Origin: Antedon bifida
Taxonomy: Eukaryota > Echinodermata > Crinoidea > Comatulida > Antedonidae
Reading direction: 5' to 3'
Assembly: GCA_963402885.1 (NCBI GenBank)
Contig: OY727096.1
Coordinates: forward strand, 13,001,820-13,065,819
Length of the DNA stretch: 64,000 bases
Numbering within the stretch: the first letter of the stretch is position 1; each line of letters opens with the position of its first letter. Position numbers and translations under genes: made by a program. Shown here piece by piece: positions 54,181-64,000 of the stretch. The notes beneath the pieces were generated by a model. The model saw nothing but the letters and a program-made list of their open reading frames with translations. It had not been told where the DNA came from and ran no database searches.

Positions 54181-54672
54181 TACTATTTCGCCTTAACGTC
54201 TGTTTTTTTAACATTCGCCATTTACATTGCAAATTATAAATGGTATTATTATTTTTTAGTGGATTTAGAATAGCTAGAACATGTGTGATAGTAGTTTTGA
54301 CTACACTATATCAGGGAAGAGTGAGATTAAAGCAGTCGTGAATTAAAATTTCAATCAAATTTGTCAACAAATATAATTTTACTATTTCGCCTTAACGTCT
54401 GTTTTTTTAACATTCGCCATTTAGGCCTAGGCCTACATCGCATTATAAATGGTATTATAATTCATACTGGATTTGGAATAGCTAGAACAGTGTGTAGTTT
54501 AAACTATACTATATCAGGGGAATGAACGTGAATTAAAATGTCCATAACATTTGTCAACAAATATAATTTTGCGATTTCGCCTTAACGTCTGTTTTTTTTT
54601 TACATTCGCCATTTGCATTATAAATGGTATTATTTTTATAATGGATTTGGAATAGCTAGAACATGTGTGTAG
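54181..54672. repeat. Three-unit tandem repeat (190-199 bp), copy C
   Basis: Same three units as at 25021-25510. Confidence 0.85.
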
Positions 54673-55231
54673 ATCTTTTCCAGATGGATTTCTTTTCGAG
54701 ATTTCTTTCAAACTAAATGAGGGGATCTGCTAGGTTCCCGCCCGGAGAAATAGTTTTTCTTACAAGATTTGAATAATCAACAATATCAACATTCAACAGT
54801 GTGGCGTGTTGACCGCAATGAATAACAATACCATCTTCCCCACTACACCTGCACCAACTCATTTGCATAATAACGCACGGCATACCAACTGATCAATATT
54901 TGTATAGGAGTAGCAATCAATAGGTTGGTTGGATGGCTGCTGTTGTTCATCATTTAATTCATTGTATCAGTTGTTTTGATTTTTCATGATCAATTATTCA
55001 CTTAATTCATTTCATTTATTCATGATCAAACACAGTAAAATGTAGTACATGGTTTCGAATAATGTTCGTTTGTTCAAAGTTAATAATTCAATTTCAAAAA
55101 AAATTGTGAAATTATTTATTACAATAATGCATATGTATTTAAATAAATAGAGAGAATACACTAGCCAGGCTAGGCATCGGCATCTTTACACATTTCTATG
55201 TATTTGTTCCTAATTTTCTGACATAACTAAG

Positions 55232-55543
55232 GTGTTCTTAGAATTGAGGGCGCCAAACATAAAATTTACGAGATCGGAAAGAGGCGGGAAGCCAAAAAAA
55301 ATGATGGTGTGCTCCCTTGCCTCTAGCACGGTAAGGCTCTCTCACAGCCTTGGGGGTACCACACATCAGATGCTTTGATGTTATTGCCTCATAATGTGTG
55401 GTGGAAAGGGGGACGTTTAAATCTGTGAACCCCAAACACAGAAGCTCGCATAGCTTTAACTCTTTTCCACCGACCGGCATGGGGTTTGAACCCACGATAA
55501 TCGTGTTCCACGACGCTCTACCAACTGAGCTACCCGGCCCTCT
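55232..55543 (-). mobile_element. tRNA-derived SINE-like element, copy C
   Basis: Identical in its tRNA-like head and body to 26071-26382. Confidence 0.63.
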
Positions 55544-55676
55544 GGTTAATAGCAAGGTTAAAACTAGATTCGTTTCCTCAAAATTACGTCATGAATATGC
55601 AAATTTATGACGTAACGATTAGAATGACGTAATATGAAGCGCGTATAAGACTATACTATTGTCACCTTTTATTACT

Positions 55677-55781
55677 CGTGTACATTGTGGCATAACGGGT
55701 AGTGCTCTAGTAACTATCGTTTGGATTGAATTCTCTCAGCTCTACTGGCTGGGGTTCGAATCTCTACGGATTTCTTTTTTT
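55677..55781 (+). mobile_element. tRNA-like SINE or pseudogene, copy C
   Basis: Identical in boxes A and B and T run to 26516-26620. Confidence 0.53.
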
Positions 55782-58700
55782 TTAAAATAAATATAAAATG
55801 CTTTTCTTTTATTTTGAAAGAGAGATATTTAGAGAGTCAGGTTAATTTAGGATAATATAATGTAAAAGATTAACAACATCAAAATTCAACAGTGTGGCGC
55901 GTTGACCGCCGCGAATGACTAACAATTGAATGTCAGAAAAAAAGGAATTATAGTTCTCTTCGTTACGTGTTTAGAAAAGAATTTATATCTCATCGTTGGT
56001 GGTATGTCGGCGTTGTTATGCAAATGGTTTGTACAGGTGTAGTGGGAAAGATGGTATTCCAACCGTTTTAAACCAAAATATCGGCTAAATATATTCTTTT
56101 TTGCGTTTCAACATATATGTTAATGATTCCAATTACGATACAAACTTTTTTTTTATTTTGTAGGTAAAATGGCAGATATAACCCTTTTTGTCTTTCCCCT
56201 TAACGTTTTCATACCACAATCGCTGTGCTAAGGGGAATTTATTATATTACCCTTAAGGCCATTTTACACTAAAAAGAGGGAAGTAAAATCAACCGATTGA
56301 CCCCTATCTAAGTTTATTTTCTGTCAATCCTTAAGGCTACAATTTATATAAAACAAAATAATTAAATGGTTAAATTCTGTTTCACAAAATTTATAAATAA
56401 TTTTAGGTCCTAGAGGCATGTCTTTTAATTTGTTGTCGGTGTCTTCTATTCTAGGCCTAGAAGGCCTAGCCTAGGTCTAAGTGATGCGGCCTTTGCCGCC
56501 TGGCTGGGCGTGAGGTGAGTTGGTACCAATTTTAAAAACTAGTTGCATAGGCCTAGTCAGCTAAGCTAAAAGGTTAGGCCTTAGCCTATTATAGTCGCCG
56601 CATAGTACTGTATATCGCTATTAATTAGGGCCAAAATTAAATAACTAGCCTAGGGGCAAGCAACGCGTTCTAGCGTCATTTGAGGTCTTTTTAATCAGAT
56701 TTAGGGTAGCCATTTTTTCCATTTTTTATAATGCATAAATAAAATACTGCGTGCAAAAAAACGATGCGCGATGACTGTTTCAATCCATATTTTTCAATTT
56801 AAAAAATAAAAGTTCAAAGAAAATTTAGAAAAATAGAGTTGGAGGTCCCGGAAATTGGACTTATTATACTTCAAAACATGAAACAAAATATATAAGTCCC
56901 TATCATGGTTGTGACTGAGCTAAGAAATGTTTGAAAAATAGAGATGTTAGGTCCCGGAAAATGTACTTCTTGTTCTTCGAAATATGACCAGCTTTATTGT
57001 TGGGGCTGAGCTAAAAAAATGTTTAAAACTGGAGCTGCAGGTCTTCAAAAAAATTGCATTTTATACTTTGGAAACATCAGGCCTAGAGGCTTAAAAAACG
57101 CAAGCGTAGACCTTTTTCAGTCGGGGAAATAAGTTTATTCCTCCCAGGTGTATGCGTGCGTACCATCTGGACTACTTCCGCGAGTGGTGAGAAATTCATG
57201 ACATACAGGATATTGAAAAATGTAATAACTTAGCTATAATAAGATGTTGGCTAAGCGAAAAGGGCATGTTTTTTTGTTTAGTAATGGATGAAAAATTTAT
57301 TTTAGGTGCCCCACGGTACAGAAGGTTACTTGTAAATTAAAAAATTGGTGAACATACGAACAATTTAACATAATTCGTTTTTGCTGTAGTGTAGCGTACG
57401 TCGACGCAGTACACGACGTAACCGTCGGTAAACTTCGCCTGGAAAATAACTACAGTACACATTTTGGTCCCTGGATGAAACATGATATCACGCGTCTCGA
57501 CCCAACGTTGAACGATTCGTACAAAGGGATACCGCCAGACAAGTGCGTACCTAGCTAATGTTTAGTAGTAAGTTAGATCGCTGGCAATAATGAATGCATA
57601 AAAGTGCATATTAGCCCTCTGACGTACTCTCACGGTCAATGGAACGTCGTGGTTTTCTAGGCGCTGAAGCTATATGAAGTGAACGCGAACGTTTTTTACT
57701 GTATATTATATTCCCCGACAAAAAGTACCCGTGTTCCCCGACGGAGGGGCTAGGCTCCCCGACGAGGGAGCTAGAGCCCCCGTAGGCCCCCCTCCCCCCA
57801 CTGGCGCCACCACTGTTAAACGGATGATCGGGCCCACTTTTGTATGCGCACCAAACAAAAGGAGGCCTCCAAATAGCCATAAATAAACACAGAACTAAAT
57901 GGCCATTAAACTAGTTTAGTATCAAGTATCAGCCGCGCAATGTTTTTATGAATATAGTAAATATTAATTAATTATTAAACAGCCGATAAATACTAATCAA
58001 TGTGTCTTAATACAAAACAAATTTTACTAATCTAACATCTAGTTTTAATGATTAATTATAATAATTAATCGTATATTTCTTTTTTTTAACGTCTTTTCTT
58101 ATTTCTGCATATCATTATTATACATGATACCCCAAACAACAAGGCTCATCTCATAAACACAATATTTCCCGTTTTTTTAATTGTACTTCTTCATTTCTTA
58201 TGCACTCGGAGTTTATAACTTGATACAGAAACCATAATCCTGTTATCGATAAAATGAATATTAATTATTAATATTGGTAATGGTAACTAATAATAAATAA
58301 ACTAATTTCCAACATTTAAAAAACACAAATTGCAGAATAAAACCAAAACGGAAACAAAACAACTTTATTTATAAAAATCACACATACTTATTGGCACATG
58401 TAAAATAAAAAAAAAAAAATGTACTGGCGTAACTGACGGCCGCAATAACTGGTGGCTGAAATGATCCCAAAAGAGTTATGTTGTCTGGTACTCGTTGTGT
58501 TAACATTAATAATGTATTTTTCCTTTTCATATAGGCCTAGTGTCTGATGTGTTGATGGAGTAAATGTTCTTGGGCAGCTGGTTGCAGTTTTTCTCATTTT
58601 CTATGGCTATATTGTTCTTAGTTGATGTCATATTCTAAATATGTAATTTGTATTGTCATGACGTTGAAAATATTTAAATAACAATTGTCCATGTGGTTTT

Positions 58701-59238
58701 TAACATCTTTAGATTCATCTGATGTCCAAATCCAGTAAAAGTATTGGATTATTTTATTGATGATTTGTTCTACTGTACAATCATGTAAGAATTAGAAATC
58801 TGGCTACTCGCTCAAAGCTGCTACAGTAATGTACTGTGTTAGGAATACTATTAATTGAATCTAACATACACTGGATAGTTCCTAATTTCAGTCTGTTACA
58901 CTAGTATTAATTTTAAGAATTTTATTAAGGAACATACTACACTAAATGTGCTTCATATTTTCATATTCATACCGGTAATTTTTTTTTAAACATTTGACGT
59001 TTTTAACATGTATGAAATCTATCTCCAGCAGGATCAATTGCAGGACAATTGTTCTTGTCTTATATGTGATGATTTTTATGTATAAATAAATGATCATAAT
59101 GTAAAGAAAAATAAATTAGAAACATTGACATTCTAGCTGAAATACTTTGAAATATTTAATCACTGAATAACTTAATAAATTACACTTTAATATTGTGAAC
59201 ATTTCCAAATTGACCAGCTTGTATTATACCATGTACCG
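55782..59238. other. Copy C spacer, no genes recognised
   Basis: The counterpart of 26621-31842 without the 148 bp GC-rich segment and without the 1.6 kb TIR element. It contains the AGGCCTAG remnant at 56452-56660, a short C tract near 57785, and the TACT empty site at 58832-58835. Confidence 0.6.
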
Positions 59239-59910
59239 TCAATTCAAATAGTAACCCACACTCTAATAGTAACCCCGCTTCTAGTAGTAACCCAACTTAT
59301 AAGTCAATCTATAATAATAACACACTACTACTACTAGTAACCCATGGTGGAGGTTATTATTAGAGTCACAAAAACTATTGAAAAAATGACATTAAGACTG
59401 GTCGTTTATTATGCAGCAATATTTTGAAAATAAGGAGATAATGCATGTTGATCTCGGGAGGACTGAGTGTTTTTGAGTTTATAAAATAAAGTTCAAACAA
59501 ATTTATTTATTCGTACTGTTTTATTATTTTTCTATGATTTGCTGACCGGAAAAGTTGGGGTGGGTTACTATTTTCAGGTGCCTAATTTAAGATTAGTAAT
59601 AATAACCCACTACTCCAATAGTAATCCCCCTTCCCCCCCCCCCCACTTCTAATAGTAACCCACCCTAAAAAACAATCAAAAAATAATAACCCAGGGTTAC
59701 AATTAGAAGATTTACGGAATCAATTAGTTTAAACTAATTAATACATGCTATAGACTATTGTAGCCCAAATATCAAATTACACTTTTAATATTGCAAACAT
59801 TTCCAAATTGATCAACTTGTAGTATATAACCATGTATCAATTAGTTTAAACTAATTAATCCATGCTATAATCTATAGACTATTGTAGCCCAAATATCAAA
59901 TTACACTTTT
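59239..59910. repeat. Minisatellite and 115 bp tandem repeat, copy C
   Basis: The counterpart of 31843-32515, with a run of about 12 C at 59634-59645 and an extra 40 bp segment near 59910-59950 compared with copy A. Confidence 0.7.
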
Positions 59911-60454
59911 ATTTATAATAATAACAGCAACCAGTAATCCACAAAATGTTAGGATTCAGCCAAGTAGCCTTTTTTTGCAATTAAAATCTCATTACACGGA
60001 ATCTCTTCGATGTTATAGAACACACTTCTCGTAGGCGTGTTGAATATGTGTGTAATAGCGTGTTGTATAAACGCGCCCTTAGGTGCAACAGCCTGACAAA
60101 TTGATATGGTAACACTATTAAAAACAAGTATATCAATCAGAACGTTAACATACGTTATGTTATATCTATTTTCAAACCTTTTAAAATCAAAAACTCATCA
60201 GCATCATTTTTTCATTCTTAACTTTCATCCTTATAATTATCCAATTTTGAATTGAGAATCCAGGATTTGATGTTAACAATTTCGCTACCTCTTTCTTGCC
60301 TGCAAAATGAGAAAAACAAAAATGCAATTATTCTATCATCTCTTACAGGTGTATTTGTCCTAAATTTGTCCTATTTTTAGGACAGATATCCACTTGGAAT
60401 CGAGAAATTGAATATTTGCGACCAACAACCGGCCCATATTTTATAACTACTGTA

Positions 60455-63400
60455 CTTACTAGGGAACGTAAACACAAAACATCATAGTGTACCGAATAGC
60501 TTCAAATCGTATTTGGAGACGTTTTAGACCATTTTGTGATTTTCAAAAAAACTTGTTAACATAAAAACACCAAAGTGCTTAGAATAGCTTCAAATCGCAT
60601 TTGGAGACGTTTTAGACCATTTTGTGATTTTCGAAATAACTTGTTAACATAAAAACATCAAAGTGTACAGAATAGCTTCAAATCGCATTTGGAGACGTTT
60701 TAGACCAATTTGTGATTTTTGAAAAAACTTGTTAACATAAAAACACCAAAGTGCTTAGAATAGCTTCAAATCGCATTTTGAGACATTTTAGACAATTTGT
60801 GATTTTCGAAAGAACTTGGTTACACAAAAACATAAAAGTGCTTAAAATCGCATTAGAAACCGTTTTAGACCATTTTGAGCATTTCGATAAAACTTTTCAC
60901 ACAAAAACATCAAAGAGCACAAAATAGCTTAATATCGTATTTAAAAACGTTTTAGACAATTTTGAGCATTTCGACAAAAAGTTTTCACACAAAACATCAA
61001 AGTGTACAGAATAGCTTCAAATCGCATTTGGAGACGTTTTAGACCATTTTGTGATTTTCAAAAAAACTTTTTAACAAAAAAAACACCAAAGTGCTAAGAA
61101 TAGCTTCAAATCGCATTTGGAGACAATTTAGACCATTTTGTGATTTTCGAAAAAACTTGTTAACATAAAAACACCAAAGTGCTTAGAATAGCTTTAAATC
61201 GCATTTGGAGACGTTTTAGACCATTTTGTGATTTTCGAAAAAAATTGTCAACATAAAAACACCAAAGTGATTAGAATAGCTTCAAATGCCATTTGGAGAC
61301 GTTTTAGACCATTTTGTGCTTTTCGAAAAAACTTGTTAACATAAAAACACCAAAGTGTACAGAATAGCTTTAAATCGCATTTGGAGACATTTTAGACTAT
61401 TTTGTGATTTTCGAAAAAAGTTGTTAACATAAAAACATCAAAGTGTACAGAATAGCTTCAAATCGCATTTGGAGACGTTTTAGACCATTTTGTGATTTTC
61501 GAAAAAACTTGTTAACATAAAAACACCAAAGTGCTAAGAATAGCTTCAAATCGCAATTGGAGACATTTTAGACCATTTTGTGATTTTCGAAAAAAGTTTT
61601 TAACATAAAAACATCAAAGTGTACAGAATAGCTTCAAATCGCATTTGGAGACGTTTTAGACCATTTTGTGATTTTCGAAAAAACTTGGTTAACATAAAAA
61701 CACCAAAGTGCTTAGAATAGCTTCAAATCGCATTTTGAGACATTTTAGACCATTTTGTGATTTTCGAAAAAACTTGTTAACACAAAAACACCAAAGTGCT
61801 TAGAATAGCTTCAAATCGCATTTGGAGACGTTTTAGACCATTTTGTGATTTTCGAAAAAACTTGTTAACATAAAAACATCAAAGTGTACAGAATAGCTTC
61901 AAATCGCATTTGGAGACGTTTTAGACCATTTTGTGATTTTCGAAAAAACTTGTTAACATAAAAACACCAAAGTGCTTAGAATAGCTTCAAATCGCATTTG
62001 GAGACGTTTTAGACCATTTTGTGATTTTCGAAAAAACTTGTAAACATAAAAACATCAAAGTGTACAGAATAGCTTCAAATCGCATTTTGAGACATTTTAG
62101 AATATTTTGTGATTTTCGAAAAAACTTGGTTACACAAAAACACCAAAGTGCTTAGAATAGCTTCAAATCGCATTTGGAGACGTTTTAGACCATTTTGAGC
62201 ATTTTGACAAAAAATTTTAACACAAAACATCAAAGTGTACAGAATAGCTTAAAATCGTATTTGGAGACGTTTTAGACCATTTTGTGATTTTCGAAAAAAC
62301 TTGTTAACATAAAAACACCAAAGTGCTAAGAATAGCTTCAAATCGCAATTGGAGACATTTTAGACCATTTTGTGATTTTCGAAAAAAGTTGTTAACATAA
62401 AAACATCAAAGTGTACAGAATAGCTTCAAATCGCATTTGGAGACGTTTTAGACCATTTTGTGATTTTCGAAAAAACTTGGTTAACATAAAAACACCAAAG
62501 TGCTTAGAATAGCTTCAAATCGCATTTTGAGACATTTTAGACCATTTTGTGATTTTCGAAAAAACTTGTTAACACAAAAACACCAAAGTGCTTAGAATAG
62601 CTTCAAATCGCATTTGGAGACGTTTTAGACCATTTTGTGATTTTCGAAAAAACTTGTTAACATAAAAACATCAAAGTGTACAGAATAGCTTCAAATCGCA
62701 TTTGGAGACGTTTTAGACCATTTTGTGATTTTCGAAAAAACTTGTTAACATTAAAACATCAAAGTGTACAGAATAGCTTCAAATCGCATTTGGAGACGTT
62801 TTAGACCATTTTGTGATTTTCGAAAAAACTTTTCACACAAAAACATCAAAGAGCACAAAATAGCTTAATATCGTATTTAAAAAACGTTTTAGACCATTTT
62901 GAGCATTTCGACAAACATTTTTCACACAAAACATCAAAGTGTACAGAATAGCTTCAAATCGCATTTGGAGACGTTTTAGACCATTTTGTGATTGTCGAAA
63001 AAAGTTGTTAACATAAAAACATCAAAGTGTACAGAATAGCTTCAAATCGCATTTGGAGACGTTTTAGACCATTTTGTGATTTTCGAAAAAACTTGTTAAC
63101 ATAAAAACATCAAAGTGTACAGAATAGCTTCAAATCGCATTTGGAGACTTTTTAGACCATTCTGTGATTTTCGAAAAAAACTTGTTAACATAAAAACACC
63201 AAAGTGCTTTAATAGCTTCAAATCGCATTTGGAGACGTTTTAGACCATTTTGTGATTTTCGGAAAAAGTTGTTAACATAAAAACATCAAAGTGTACAGAA
63301 TAGCTTCAAATCGCATTTGGAGACGTTTTAGACCATTTTGTGATTTTCGAAAAAACTTGTTAACATAAAAACACCAAAGTGCTTAGAATAGCTTCAAATC

Positions 63401-64000
63401 GCATTTGGAGACGTTTTAGACCATTTTGTGATTTTCGAAAATACTTGTTAACATAAAAACATCAAAGTGTACAGAATAGCTTCAAATCGCATTTGGAGAC
63501 CTTTTAGACCATTTTGGGATTTTCGAAAAAACTTGTTAACAGAAAAACACCAAAGTGCTTAGAATAGCTTCAAATCGCATTTTGAGAAATTTTAGAATAT
63601 TTTGTGATTTTCGAAAAAACTTGGTTACACAAAAACACCAAAGTGCTAAGAATAGCTTTAAATCGCATTTGGATACGTTTTAGACCATTTTGAGCATTTC
63701 GACAAAAAAATTTCACACAAAACATCAAAGTGTACAGAATAGCTTAAAATCGTATTTGGAGACGTTTTAGACAATTTTGTGATTTTCGAAAAAACTTGTT
63801 AACATAAAAACACCAAAGTGCTAAGAATAGCTTCAAATCGCATTTGGAGACATTTTAGACCATTTTGTGATTTTCTAAAAAAGTTGTTAACATAAAAACA
63901 TCAAAGTGTACAGAATAGCTTAAAATCGCATTTGGAGACGTTTTAGACCATTTTGTGATTTTCGAAAAAACTTGGTTAACATAAAAACACCAAAGTGCTT
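60455..64000. repeat. 88 bp satellite array, about 40 monomers, open at the right edge
   Basis: Monomers of 88 bp repeat head to tail, with landmarks GAATAGCTTCAAATCGCAT, GGAGACGTTTTAGACC, TTTTGTGATTTTCGAAAAAA and CTTGTTAACATAAAAACA. Two main types differ at CACCAAAGTGCTTAG and CATCAAAGTGTACAG and often alternate, giving a 176 bp dimer. A third, rarer type has GAGCATTTCGACAAAAA and lacks GTTAACA. A run of several monomers at 61531 recurs at 62323, 792 bp (nine monomers) later. No coding sequence. Confidence 0.95.

Larger units (their letters stand above)
41210..60454. repeat. Segmental duplication, copy C
   Basis: Same order and orientation as copy A. It is an empty site for both TIR elements and carries a 1.4 kb rather than a 2.1 kb internal tandem duplication. 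It retains about 165 bp near 50190-50360 that A lost, and ends abruptly at 60454 against the satellite array. Confidence 0.9.

Noticed and set aside
60455..64000. CRISPR-like repeat array
   Set aside because: Monomers abut without unique spacers, the repeat is 88 bp, and the context is animal DNA. It is a satellite.

Overview
The window is AT-rich, intron-rich animal DNA with no intact gene that I can recognise. It holds decayed Ty3/Gypsy and CR1/L2-like retroelements, tRNA-derived SINE-like units, terminal-inverted-repeat (TIR) DNA elements, a long satellite array, and broken exons that resemble fibrocystin-L (PKHD1L1). Clusters of the palindromic word AGGCCTAGGCCT and this repeat mix suggest a marine invertebrate, possibly a deuterostome such as an echinoderm. 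The species cannot be fixed from sequence alone.

Layout. Copy A (about 1154-33016) starts in the 3' part of a Gypsy element (1-1971) that extends past the left edge. Next come minus-strand PKHD1L1-like pseudo-exons (2162-8678 and 19220-21993). A 10.38 kb TIR element (8720-19099) is inserted between them. Then follow AGGCCT-rich sequence, dispersed and tandem repeats, two SINE-like units (26071-26620), a 1.6 kb TIR element (29832-31436) and a minisatellite. Copy B (about 34720-38218) is a shorter third copy of the PKHD1L1-like 3' exons, with a CR1/L2-like element inside one exon. Just downstream of B on the minus strand is a row of very short exon-like blocks (33429-34290). Copy C (41210-60454) repeats copy A almost base for base, but lacks both TIR elements. 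It starts in a second Gypsy element (38521-42035) and ends at an 88 bp satellite array (60455-64000) that runs off the right edge.

How it fits together. Several PKHD1L1-like exons carry the same frameshifts, stops and deletions in every copy, so the segment had decayed before it was duplicated. Empty sites in copies B and C date the 10.4 kb insertion after the duplication (or to one haplotype), and an empty site in copy C does the same for the 1.6 kb element. A and C are so alike that two haplotypes joined end to end by the assembler is a live alternative to a true tandem duplication.

The most interesting items are the 10.4 kb TIR element with subterminal CYCGTAC motifs and exon-like repeats, the array of phase-matched micro-exons, and the satellite with 176 bp dimer and roughly 792 bp higher-order periodicity.
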